Shown here one piece after another: positions 43,542 through 52,361 of a stretch of DNA of 64,000 bases (the stretch's first letter is position 1; each line of letters opens with the position of its first letter). The stretch comes from Pseudomonas corrugata (lineage in GTDB: Bacteria > Pseudomonadota > Gammaproteobacteria > Pseudomonadales > Pseudomonadaceae). A model generated the notes under the pieces. The model was given only the letters and a program-made list of their open reading frames with translations. It was not told the origin of the DNA and made no database searches. The position numbers and the translations under genes are program-made. The stretch is from positions 62,001 through 126,000 of the forward strand of contig NZ_LHVK01000008.1 in NCBI RefSeq assembly GCF_001269905.1, given 5' to 3'.

Positions 43542-45017
43542 ATGGAAAACCAGGGAGAATATGAACGCCAGGGGGCGATGCATTCCGATCAGAGCATGGA
43601 CGAGCACATGCAATTGATGGAGCATCGCCACCTGGCCACGATGTGGTGTCATTTCCTCAACGCGTTGCTGGGCTTCTGGCTGATCAGTGCGCCCTTTGTC
43701 TTCGGATACCTGACTATCGCCCCTGACGACCTTGACCTGGCTCGCCTGTCCGCTGAGCGCGAACTTCCGGACGTCGCCACGCGTGCCTGGATGATGACCT
43801 GGAACGATGTGGTCAGTGGCTCGCTGATCGTATTGTTCGCGCTGCTTTCGCTCAAGCGAGTCGGCTGGGCGAATTGGGCCAATACGCTCATGGGCCTATG
43901 GTTGATGAGCGCGCCGTTGCTGTTCTGGACACCCTCTGCTGCCAGCTATGGGAACGCCATATTGATTGGCGGACTGGTCATCACTTTTTCCGTGCTGGTG
44001 CCCATGATGCCGGGTATGAGCATGAGCGGCATGATGCAGAAAGGCGCCGTGCCCCCGGGATGGGATTACAACCCTTCGACCTGGCTGCAGCGCCTGCCGA
44101 TCGCCGCGCTGGCCCTGATCGGAGTGCTGTTGGCACGCTACCTGGCTGCGTACCAGCTAGGCCACACCGCCAATGCCTGGGATCCGTTTTTTCCGGCGCC
44201 TTTCAAAAACCCGACGGTCAATGGAACAGAGGCCATCATCACCTCCGACATGTCGCGCCTCTGGCCTGTCTCCGATGCGGGCGTAGGCGTGCTTGCCTAC
44301 ATGATCGAATTGACCATGGCTGTGATGGGGGATGGTCGGCGCTGGCGCACAATGCCATGGATGGTCGCGGCTTTCGGCATAGTGGTAGTGCCACTGGGCT
44401 CGGTGAGCATCTTCTTCATCATCGCCCAGCCGATCATCATCGGCACCTGGTGCACCTTGTGCCTGATCCAGGCGCTGGCGATGCTGCTGATGATGCCTTA
44501 CGCACTGGATGAGCTGGTCGCCATGGGGCAGTTTCTCAAGGATGCCAAGCGCCGTGGCAAGCCCATGTGGAAGACGTTCTTCAAGGGCGATGCCATGCAA
44601 GGCTGCCAGCAGGACGACACGCCCGAGTTCACAGGTAGCCTGTCCGGCATGGCACTCAAAGCATTGCGTGGCGTCAACGTGCCTTGGAGTCTGCTTTTGC
44701 TATGCGTGCTCGGCGTCTGGCTGATGTTCACGCGATTGATTTTCGGCACCACCAGTGCCATGGCCAACAGCGATCACCTCATGGGTTCATTGCTGCTCAC
44801 CGTTACTGTATTGGCGCTGGCCGAAGTCGCCCGTCCCTTGCGCTTGCTCAACCTGCCAATCGGCGTCTGGCTGTTGGCTGCCCCTTGGCTTCTCGAAGGC
44901 GGTTCGACGGCTTCGACGGCTGGCAGCCTGATCGCAGGCGTGCTTGTCATCGTCCTCAGCCTGCCCCGAGGACCGATCCGCCACCGCTATGGTGGCTGGA
45001 ACCGGTTGATCCGCTGA
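43542..45017 (+). CDS. SPW-repeat membrane protein with a VKOR-like domain
   Basis: 491 residues with about 12 helices. Two SPW-type modules flank the protein (GFWLISAPFVFGY, GLWLMSAPLLFW; C-terminal GVWLLAAPWLLEGG). The middle (about 200-330) resembles vitamin K epoxide reductase and has CTLC at 304-307 in IIGTWCTLCLIQALAM. VKOR domains reoxidise disulfide-forming partners using quinones. The ATG at 43542 has GAGAG upstream; an in-frame ATG at 43578 is the alternative. It heads a seven-gene plus-strand operon. Confidence 0.82.
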   Translation: MENQGEYERQGAMHSDQSMDEHMQLMEHRHLATMWCHFLNALLGFWLISAPFVFGYLTIAPDDLDLARLSAERELPDVATRAWMMTWNDVVSGSLIVLFALLSLKRVGWANWANTLMGLWLMSAPLLFWTPSAASYGNAILIGGLVITFSVLVPMMPGMSMSGMMQKGAVPPGWDYNPSTWLQRLPIAALALIGVLLARYLAAYQLGHTANAWDPFFPAPFKNPTVNGTEAIITSDMSRLWPVSDAGVGVLAYMIELTMAVMGDGRRWRTMPWMVAAFGIVVVPLGSVSIFFIIAQPIIIGTWCTLCLIQALAMLLMMPYALDELVAMGQFLKDAKRRGKPMWKTFFKGDAMQGCQQDDTPEFTGSLSGMALKALRGVNVPWSLLLLCVLGVWLMFTRLIFGTTSAMANSDHLMGSLLLTVTVLALAEVARPLRLLNLPIGVWLLAAPWLLEGGSTASTAGSLIAGVLVIVLSLPRGPIRHRYGGWNRLIR

Positions 45018-45051
45018 CCTTTCCAGACCTCATAGAGCAGGAGTCGAATGC

Positions 45052-46044
45052 ATGAACGAGCCAACCGTGGTCATCACTGGAGGGACTGCCGGCGTAGGCC
45101 GAGCGACGGCTGTGGTCTTTGCCCGCGCCGGTTATCGCGTGGCAGTGCTTGCCCGCGGCGAACAGGGTCTGGCTGACACCCGAGATGAGCTCAGTGGCAT
45201 GGGCGCCACGGTACTGGCTATCCAGTGCGACATGGCAGATGCCGACGCAGTGAATCGTGCCGCCGAGCTTATCGAACAAACGCTCGGACCGATCGAAGTC
45301 TGGGTCAATAATGCGATGGTCACACTATTCGGTCCCCTATCGTCGCTCGAGGCCGCCGACATAGGCCAGGTCACCAACGTGACCTACATGGGCTTCGTCC
45401 ACGGTACGCTCGCTGCGCTGCGTCATATGCGCAAGCGCGACCGCGGCACGATTATCCAGGTCGGCTCGGCCCTGTCCTATCGCGCGATCCCCATGCAGGC
45501 CGCCTATTGCGGTGCCAAATTCGCCATACGCGGGTTCACCGATTCATTGCGTAGCGAACTGATTCATGAAAAGAGCCACATCCGCGTGAGTATGGTGCAG
45601 TTGCCCGGCCACAATACGCCGCAGTTCGACTGGGCCCGTAATACCTTGTCCAAACGCCCCCAGCCTGTTCCGCCGATACACACGCCGCAAGTCGCCGCAC
45701 GGTCAATCCTGCGCGCGGCAATTGATGCGCCACGGGAACTCTGGCTCGGCAAGGCGGCATTCCAGGCGATACTCGGCGGCATGCTAATGCCTGGGCTGCT
45801 CGATCGGATCACCGCTAAAAGAGCTTGGGACGGCCAACTCACCGATGAAGATGAAGAGCCCGGCCGACCGGACAATCTTTATAAGCCGGTCGATGGCTTG
45901 GCGCGTACCTGTGGGCGTTTTTCCGAACGCTCCGTCGACAAGGCGATGGGGCTCAGCAATGAGACAGTGGGCAAGTTGTTGGCTGTGACGGTTGCGATCA
46001 TTGCAGTATCCGTCAGTGTAATCATTGCAATGACAGCGAGTTGA
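45052..46044 (+). CDS. Short-chain dehydrogenase/reductase with C-terminal membrane helix
   Basis: 330 residues. The Rossmann motif VITGGTAGVGRA (about 8-19), Asn in VNNA, catalytic Ser (VGSALSYR) and YxxxK (AAYCGAKFAI, about residues 149-153) mark a classical NAD(P) SDR. After about residue 260 comes an extension ending in one hydrophobic helix (LAVTVAIIAVSVSVIIAM), so the enzyme is probably membrane-tethered. Thirty-four bases follow the SPW-VKOR gene. Substrate unknown. Confidence 0.88.
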   Translation: MNEPTVVITGGTAGVGRATAVVFARAGYRVAVLARGEQGLADTRDELSGMGATVLAIQCDMADADAVNRAAELIEQTLGPIEVWVNNAMVTLFGPLSSLEAADIGQVTNVTYMGFVHGTLAALRHMRKRDRGTIIQVGSALSYRAIPMQAAYCGAKFAIRGFTDSLRSELIHEKSHIRVSMVQLPGHNTPQFDWARNTLSKRPQPVPPIHTPQVAARSILRAAIDAPRELWLGKAAFQAILGGMLMPGLLDRITAKRAWDGQLTDEDEEPGRPDNLYKPVDGLARTCGRFSERSVDKAMGLSNETVGKLLAVTVAIIAVSVSVIIAMTAS

Positions 46045-46190
46045 GGCAGGAAAATGGCGAGAGGCGCTCGTCGGAGCGCTTTGTGAAACCAGTTTTCATG
46101 AAAACTCTCTGAACAGATCCCCTCACCGTCCAGTCGTAACCCTTACCAGCGGTTCTTCACGCTATCGACACGGCGCAAGGGAGAAGGCAT

Positions 46191-47984
46191 ATGACGACTG
46201 TGGGCGACTTTCTGATTGAGCGACTTCATCAATGGGGCGTGACGCGCATTTTCGGTTACCCCGGAGATGGCATCAACGGTGTATTCGGCGCCATGCGCAG
46301 GGCACCGGACAAGATCGAATTCATTCAGTGTCGGCATGAGGAAATGGCTGCATTCATGGCCAGCGCTCACGCCAAATTCACGGGTGAATTGGGTGTCTGC
46401 ATCGCAACCTCCGGGCCCGGCGCGTCACATCTTTTGACCGGCCTGTACGACGCGCGCATGGACCACATGCCTGTGCTGGCGATCACCGGCCAGCAGGCGC
46501 GTACCGCTCTCGGCGGCCATTACCAGCAAGAGCTTGACCTGGTCTCGATGTTCAAGGATGTGGCGGGCGCCTTTGTGCAGCAGGCCAGCGCGCCTTCCCA
46601 AGTCCGCCATCTGGTGGACCGCGCCGTCCGAACGGCCTTGGGCGAAAGGCGCGTCACAGCCTTGATCCTGCCCAACGACCTCCAGGACATGCCTTATGAG
46701 CCACCTGCACGTGCCCATGGCACCGTTCACTCCGGGACAGGATTCAGCCGGCCCAGAGTATTGCCATATGCCGAGGACCTGCAACGAGCCGCCGATGTGC
46801 TCAATGCAGGTAAGAAAGTCGCGATTCTGGTGGGGGCCGGGGCACTGCAAGCAAGCGATCAAGTCAGGGCCGTCGCAGAAAAGCTCGGCGCGGGCGTGGC
46901 CAAGGCCTTGTTGGGCAAGGCAGTACTTCCCGACATTTTGCCCTGGGTGACGGGCAGCATCGGCCTGCTGGGTACCGAGCCCAGCTACAAGTTGATGCAA
47001 GAGTGCGACACGCTTCTGATGATCGGTTCCGGATTCCCCTATTCCGAATTCCTGCCCAAGGAAGGTGATGCCCGCGGTGTACAAATAGACTTGAGTCCCG
47101 ACATGTTGAGCCTGCGCTATCCGATGGAGGTCAACCTTACCGGGGATGCCGCTCAAACGCTGGATGCGCTGCTGCCTTTGCTCGAACACAAGACCGACCG
47201 CAAATGGCGCAGCAAGGTGGAACGCTGGCGCGGTGACTGGGACAAGACGTTGCAAAAGCGAGCATTGGTCAAGGCCGAGCCCATCAATCCTCAGCGGGTC
47301 GTGTACGAACTCTCCCCGCTATTGCCCGATGCCTCGATCGTCACCAGTGACTCAGGCTCCTGCGCCAACTGGTACGCCCGCGACTTGCAGATTCGCCCCG
47401 GCATGATGTGTTCGCTCTCGGGCGGGCTGGCGTCGATGGGCGCAGCGGTGCCTTATGCCATCGCCGCGAAATTCGCACACCCCGAGCGCCAGGTGATTGC
47501 GCTGGTTGGCGATGGCGCGATGCAGATGAACAATATGGCCGAGCTGATCACCGTCGCCAAATACTGGAAGCAATGGGCCAACGGTCGCTGGATATGCGCG
47601 GTATTCAATAATCAGGATCTGAATCAAGTGACCTGGGAACAGCGGGTCATGGAAGGCGACCCGAAGTTCTCCGCCTCGCAGGACATTCCGGATGTGCCCT
47701 ACCATCTTTTCGCGATCTCCATCGGCTTGAAGGGCATTTATGTGGAGCGCGAAGAAGACATCGCAGGGGCCTGGGAACGGGCCTTGAGCAGCGACGTACC
47801 GGTGCTGATCGAGTTCAAGACCGACCCGAACGTTCCACCGCTCCCGCCCCATATCAAGCTTGAACAAGCGAAGAAGTTCGCCAGCACCTTGCTTGAAGGG
47901 GACCCGGACGAAGGCGGAATCCTCAAACAGACCGCCAAGCAATTGATCGGCAGTGTGCTGCCAGGCGGGAGCAAAGACTCATGA
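46191..47984 (+). CDS. Thiamine-diphosphate enzyme of the pyruvate oxidase/acetolactate synthase group
   Basis: 597 residues with three TPP-enzyme domains: N-terminal PYR domain with the activating Glu in CRHEEMAAF (about E50), central domain (ILVGAGALQASD), and C-terminal PP domain with the ThDP-Mg motif GDGAMQMN...NNQDLN. It most resembles the YdaP/PoxB-type proteins often annotated as general stress pyruvate oxidases; FAD dependence cannot be decided from sequence by eye. AAGGGAGAA precedes the ATG. Its stop overlaps the enolase-superfamily gene by 4 bp, so the two are coupled and may act in sequence. Confidence 0.9.
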   Translation: MTTVGDFLIERLHQWGVTRIFGYPGDGINGVFGAMRRAPDKIEFIQCRHEEMAAFMASAHAKFTGELGVCIATSGPGASHLLTGLYDARMDHMPVLAITGQQARTALGGHYQQELDLVSMFKDVAGAFVQQASAPSQVRHLVDRAVRTALGERRVTALILPNDLQDMPYEPPARAHGTVHSGTGFSRPRVLPYAEDLQRAADVLNAGKKVAILVGAGALQASDQVRAVAEKLGAGVAKALLGKAVLPDILPWVTGSIGLLGTEPSYKLMQECDTLLMIGSGFPYSEFLPKEGDARGVQIDLSPDMLSLRYPMEVNLTGDAAQTLDALLPLLEHKTDRKWRSKVERWRGDWDKTLQKRALVKAEPINPQRVVYELSPLLPDASIVTSDSGSCANWYARDLQIRPGMMCSLSGGLASMGAAVPYAIAAKFAHPERQVIALVGDGAMQMNNMAELITVAKYWKQWANGRWICAVFNNQDLNQVTWEQRVMEGDPKFSASQDIPDVPYHLFAISIGLKGIYVEREEDIAGAWERALSSDVPVLIEFKTDPNVPPLPPHIKLEQAKKFASTLLEGDPDEGGILKQTAKQLIGSVLPGGSKDS

Positions 47985-49099
47985 CAAGACAAGCGGTGTT
48001 GCCGATAACGTCGGTCAACGCCCGGTCTTACAGGGTTCCCACTGGCGAGCATGAGACAGATGGCACATTGGGCTGGGATGACACCGGCGTCGTTGTTGTG
48101 CAAGTAACGGCCGGCGGCCACGAAGGGTTGGGCTACAGCTATACCGACCCACTCATGGCCCGGTTTGTGGTCCAGACCCTCAAGCCTTTGCTGCTCGGGG
48201 CCGACGCCTGGTCCATAGAAGCCCTGTTCGATCGTCTTCAGGCCCATGTTCGCAATCTGGGGCGCTCGGGCATGGCATCTGCTGCGATATCGGCAGTGGA
48301 TGTCGCCCTGTGGGACCTGAAGGCCAAGGCACTGGACCTGCCGCTGGCCACTGTGCTGGGCAAGGTTCGCGACCGCGTACCGGTTTACGGCAGCGGAGGC
48401 TTTACCTCGCTCGATGCGCATCAGTTGACCGAGCAACTCGAAGGCTGGACCCAACGAGACGGTTGCACGCGGGTGAAGATCAAGGTCGGCAACGAGCAGT
48501 CTCGAGACCTGGAGCGGGTCAGGCTTGCCCGAAAGTCCATCGCCGATGCCGAGCTCATGATTGACGCCAACGGCGCCCATACGGTTCGCAGCGCGATCAC
48601 TTTCGCCCACGCCGTGGCAGACCAGGGGGTGACCTGGTTTGAAGAGCCGGTGACCTGCGATGACCTTACCGGGCTCAAAGAGGTCCGCTCAGCCATGGGC
48701 GCGGCGGGATTTGCCATTGACATTGCCGCTGGTGAATACATCTGGACGCTGGATGACGCTCGTCGGCTGCTGCTGGCGGATGCGGTGGACGTGCTGCAGC
48801 TGGATGCCACGCGTTGTGGAGGCGTAACCGGCTGGCGGCGGATCACTGCGTTGGTCCCCGCCTTTCACCGCACCTGTTCGGCCCATTGTGCACCTGCCCT
48901 GCATCTGCACCTGGCTTGCGCCACGACCGGACTCGAAGACATCGAATGGTTCTGCGACCACGCCAGGATCGAATCCATGTTCTTCGACGCGGCGCCGCAA
49001 ATACACGCAGGAAACATTGCCATCCAGGCTGACCGGCCAGGACATGGCCTGATCCTCAAGCATCAGAACGTCCGACGTTACGCGATCTGGGAGGGATGA
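47981..49099 (+). CDS. Enolase-superfamily enzyme (mandelate racemase/muconate lactonizing type)
   Basis: 372 residues: capping domain about 1-130, then the modified TIM barrel. The general-base pair K166/K168 (VKIKVG), metal ligand D195 (MIDANG), E221/E222 (WFEEPV), E252 (IAAGEY), D275 (LQLDAT) and H302 (SAHCAPALH) fit the MR subgroup, which includes acid-sugar dehydratases and racemases. The substrate is unassigned. It is translationally coupled to the TPP enzyme. Confidence 0.9.
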   Translation: MTRQAVLPITSVNARSYRVPTGEHETDGTLGWDDTGVVVVQVTAGGHEGLGYSYTDPLMARFVVQTLKPLLLGADAWSIEALFDRLQAHVRNLGRSGMASAAISAVDVALWDLKAKALDLPLATVLGKVRDRVPVYGSGGFTSLDAHQLTEQLEGWTQRDGCTRVKIKVGNEQSRDLERVRLARKSIADAELMIDANGAHTVRSAITFAHAVADQGVTWFEEPVTCDDLTGLKEVRSAMGAAGFAIDIAAGEYIWTLDDARRLLLADAVDVLQLDATRCGGVTGWRRITALVPAFHRTCSAHCAPALHLHLACATTGLEDIEWFCDHARIESMFFDAAPQIHAGNIAIQADRPGHGLILKHQNVRRYAIWEG

Positions 49100-49100
49100 C

Positions 49101-50078
49101 ATGGTTTCAGCCAGCACGCTCAAGGCCTTGGCGGCCGGTGCGGTAGGTGTCCTGGGCGTCGGGGCCTGGGTTTGGCAATCGCTGGAGGGTGACCGCAAAG
49201 GCCAGGCGCGCAAACATCGTCCGCCTGAAACGTCCCCTCACCTGTCGGCGGCCAGGCGCCTCAACCGCGGCGCAGGGATACTCGCCTTGTCGGTGGCAGC
49301 CGACAGTGCCCTGGAACACTACCGCGCAGATTTTCATAATCGTGCGATGTATACCCCCCTGGTCGCCTCGACCCTGGCATTTCTGGCCAGCGCCCATGGC
49401 TTGCAGGACCGGTCTGCGACGGCGCACCGCGTGCGCGATTCGATCTACGGTGCCGTCGTTCTGACAGGTTTGGCCGGTACAGCCTTTCATGTCTACAACG
49501 TCACTCGCAAAACCGGCGGGCTGAGCCTGGACAACCTGTTTTACGCCGCGCCACTTGGAGCACCGGCCGCGCTGATCCTTTCTGGCTTGCTCGGCAGTTA
49601 TGGAGAGCGGGTCCGCGACGCGGCGAGCGACCGGTTACCGACGGTATTCGGCCTTCCCGCCGGCGAGGCAGTTGCGTTGCTGACCGTTGCGGGCCTGTTG
49701 GGCACCACCGCCGAAGCCGCATTGCTGCACCTGCGCGGATCGTTCCAGAACCCGGCGATGTATTTGCCGGTCACGCTTCCCCCGGCAGTCGCCGCGCTAC
49801 TGACAGCCACCGTGGTGGAAGGTGACAGCAGACCTCGGCTGCGCTGGTTCTCTCGACTGGGCCTGCGCATGACAGCACTCCTCGGCATCATCGGCGCGTG
49901 CTTCCATGGCTTTGGCGTGCACCGCAATTTCGGCGGCTGGAAGAACTGGCGCCAGAACCTTCAGGCTGGACCGCCCATTCCGGCCCCGCCAAGCTTCACC
50001 GGCCTGGCCCTCGCAGGTCTGGCGGCGCACCGGCTGCTGGACGCCGAAGCTCACATGAAACAACGAGGCGGCGCATGA
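49101..50078 (+). CDS. Polytopic membrane protein of unknown function
   Basis: 325 residues, about eight hydrophobic segments, starting one base after the enolase-superfamily stop. Two similar halves are visible: AADSALEHYRADFHNRAMYTPL and AEAALLHLRGSFQNPAMYLPV share EHYR/HLRG, F(H/Q)N and AMY(T/L)P, indicating an internal duplication. The conserved His near the membrane edge in both halves (LEHYR, LLHLR) and further His residues (TAFHVYNV, ACFHGFGVH) could ligate heme or metal; this is speculative. Its stop overlaps the next gene (ATGA). Confidence 0.75.
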   Translation: MVSASTLKALAAGAVGVLGVGAWVWQSLEGDRKGQARKHRPPETSPHLSAARRLNRGAGILALSVAADSALEHYRADFHNRAMYTPLVASTLAFLASAHGLQDRSATAHRVRDSIYGAVVLTGLAGTAFHVYNVTRKTGGLSLDNLFYAAPLGAPAALILSGLLGSYGERVRDAASDRLPTVFGLPAGEAVALLTVAGLLGTTAEAALLHLRGSFQNPAMYLPVTLPPAVAALLTATVVEGDSRPRLRWFSRLGLRMTALLGIIGACFHGFGVHRNFGGWKNWRQNLQAGPPIPAPPSFTGLALAGLAAHRLLDAEAHMKQRGGA

Positions 50079-50716
50079 AATCCCGATACCCCGGCTACGA
50101 CGTGATGCAAAAACGTCATGGCCCTTCGTGGAACGACGCCACGCGCAGCGTCATTGATCAGCGACTGGCGTTGCCGGCCCTGCCGCGTTTTTTCAATGAA
50201 GCCCAGTGGCGCACCCTCCAGGCACTGTGTGGGTGCGTGCTGCCGCAACCTGACAATCGTGAGCCTGTTCCAGTGGCGGCGATGGTCGACGACAAGCTTT
50301 ATAAAGAACGCGGCGACGGCTTCATCGATACGCGCTTGCCACCCCCCGCCCAGGCGTGGTGCATGGGCCTGGCTGCAATAGACGCCGAAGCCCTGGCCCG
50401 CCAGGGTGTCCCGTTCGCTCAACTGTCGACGCAGGATCAAAGGTCAGTGATCACGGCCATCGAACAGGGCTCCGTGATGGCGACGGCTTGGAAGGATCTG
50501 CCCAGCCAATTGCTGTTTCGCTCGCGCTTGATGCACGACATCGCCAGCGCCTACTACAGCCACCCGACTGCGTGGAGCGAGGTCGGCTTCGGCGGGCCGG
50601 CCAGCCCTCGAGGGTATGTGCGTTTGGGCCCGGATCGTCGGGATGCGTGGGAAGCAGTGGAGCTCAAGGACACGCAGGTGGTGCGAATCACTGAGGCAAA
50701 CCGCAATGTCAGATGA
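50075..50716 (+). CDS. Gluconate 2-dehydrogenase subunit 3-like protein
   Basis: 213 residues with the subunit-3 core FFNEAQWRTLQALCGCVLPQ, VAAMVDDKL, then LFRSRLMHDIASAYYSHPTAWSEVGFGGPASPRGYV. In known flavin dehydrogenases the small subunit carries a Tat signal that exports the GMC partner. Here the N-terminus (MKSRYPGYDVMQKRHGPSWN) has neither a twin-arginine motif nor a hydrophobic stretch, so the pair is predicted to stay in the cytoplasm. It overlaps the GMC gene by 11 bp and is coupled to the preceding membrane protein by ATGA. Confidence 0.85.
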   Translation: MKSRYPGYDVMQKRHGPSWNDATRSVIDQRLALPALPRFFNEAQWRTLQALCGCVLPQPDNREPVPVAAMVDDKLYKERGDGFIDTRLPPPAQAWCMGLAAIDAEALARQGVPFAQLSTQDQRSVITAIEQGSVMATAWKDLPSQLLFRSRLMHDIASAYYSHPTAWSEVGFGGPASPRGYVRLGPDRRDAWEAVELKDTQVVRITEANRNVR

Positions 50717-52361
50717 CTACTTGCTCGATGCACTGCATTCCCCACGGGGGATCAATGGTCGGGCGCCCGACGTGTTCAGGCCGGGCGGTTGGGTGCCCAT
50801 GCAAGAACACCGTCACGAGGAGCAGATCGATTTTGCCATTGTCGGCACTGGAGCCGGCGGGGGGACACTGGCGTGCCGTCTGGCACAGGCGGGATTTTCA
50901 GTGGTGGCATTCGATGCCGGTGCCTGGTGGCGACCACTGGAAGAATTTGCTTCGGATGAGGCGCATCAGCAGAAATTATTCTGGCTCGACGACAGGCTCA
51001 GTGCAGGCCGGAACCCGATCAAACTCGGCTCGAACAACAGCGGCAAGGCCGTGGGCGGCAGCACGGTGCATTTCGCCATGGTGTCGCTACGGTTTCGTCC
51101 AGAGTGGTTCAAGTCGCTTTCGCTATTGGGCTATGGCGCCGACTGGCCCATCGACTGGAGAGAGATGTGGCGGTACTACGCAGAAGTCGAACAGATGCTC
51201 AAGATCTCCGGGCCCATGCGCTATCCCTGGGGTCCCCGCCGCCCGCGCTACCCGTACCGTCATCACGAGTTGAATGCGGCTGGGCTGGTGCTGGCGCGGG
51301 CTTGTGAAGCAATGGGCGTGGACTGGTCCCCCACGCCGCTGGCAACGCTGTCGGCCCCCCGTGAACAGGCTCCACCCTGTGTATATCGGGGTTTCTGCGT
51401 CAGCGGTTGCTCCACCAATGCCAAGCAAAGCGTATTGAACACCTGGATACCCGAAGCGGTGGCAGCAGGCGCTGAAATTCGTGATCTGGCGATGGTGGGA
51501 CGCATCGAGACCGATGCCCGCGGACGAGCATCGGGGGTGCACTTTCATCGCCAAGGCGCATGGCACTTTCAGCGTGCCCGCCATGTGATCGTGGCCGGTT
51601 ATGCAATCGAGACCCCTCGCCTGCTGCTGAACTCGGCAAACGCCCGTTTCCCCGATGGCCTGGCGAACAGCTCGGGGCTGGTAGGCAAGTATCTGATGGT
51701 GCAATCCAATCAGGCCGTATGGGGCGAGATGCCCGAAGAGGTGCGCTCATACAAAGGCCCTCCATCGCTGGCCATCAGCGAGCACTGGAACTACGAAGAT
51801 CGTCACAAGGATTTCCATGGCGGCTATGCATTCATGAGCCAGGGGCCCCTGCCGATGGCCTGGGCAGCCGTTCAGGCGGGGCGAGGCCTGTGGGGCGAAG
51901 AGCTGCTTCGGCAGATGCAGCACTATAATCACCTGGCCGGTTTGAAGATTGTCGGAGAAACACTGCCTCAGTTGTGCAACCACGTGAGCTTGAGCGACCG
52001 TCTGGACAAATACGGGCTTCCTATAGCAAAAGTGGACTTTTCCTACTGCGAGAACGACAAGCGTCTGATCGAGCATGCCCTGAATTTCATGCAGTCGGGC
52101 CTGGAGGCCGCGGGTGGGCGTCAGGTGTGGCAGGAAACCGACGACACTTGCCACCTCAATGGCACCGCTCGAATGGGATTTTCCCGCCAAGACAGCGTGG
52201 TCAATGCAGACTGCCGCAGTTGGGACATTCCCAACCTGTGGGTATGCGACGGCTCGGTATTCCCAACGGTGGGGGGCGTCAATCCCTCATTGACCATACA
52301 GGCCATTGCTTGCCGCACTGCCGACCGGATCAAGGCCCTGGCCGAACGCGGAGACCTTTGA
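50706..52361 (+). CDS. GMC-family flavin oxidoreductase
   Basis: 551 residues: FAD-binding Rossmann motif GTGAGGGTLACRLAQAGFSV (from residue 47), second FAD contact GKAVGGSTVHFAM, Cys-rich insert CVYRGFCVSGCSTNAK, and C-terminal GMC signature with the catalytic His/Asn pair candidates in CHLNGTARMG and VGGVNPSLT. It would oxidise an alcohol or sugar-acid hydroxyl and, with the adjacent small subunit, resembles gluconate 2-dehydrogenase, but no cytochrome c subunit gene is present. The ATG at 50706 has TGAGG upstream. Last gene of the operon. Confidence 0.9.
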   Translation: MSDDYLLDALHSPRGINGRAPDVFRPGGWVPMQEHRHEEQIDFAIVGTGAGGGTLACRLAQAGFSVVAFDAGAWWRPLEEFASDEAHQQKLFWLDDRLSAGRNPIKLGSNNSGKAVGGSTVHFAMVSLRFRPEWFKSLSLLGYGADWPIDWREMWRYYAEVEQMLKISGPMRYPWGPRRPRYPYRHHELNAAGLVLARACEAMGVDWSPTPLATLSAPREQAPPCVYRGFCVSGCSTNAKQSVLNTWIPEAVAAGAEIRDLAMVGRIETDARGRASGVHFHRQGAWHFQRARHVIVAGYAIETPRLLLNSANARFPDGLANSSGLVGKYLMVQSNQAVWGEMPEEVRSYKGPPSLAISEHWNYEDRHKDFHGGYAFMSQGPLPMAWAAVQAGRGLWGEELLRQMQHYNHLAGLKIVGETLPQLCNHVSLSDRLDKYGLPIAKVDFSYCENDKRLIEHALNFMQSGLEAAGGRQVWQETDDTCHLNGTARMGFSRQDSVVNADCRSWDIPNLWVCDGSVFPTVGGVNPSLTIQAIACRTADRIKALAERGDL

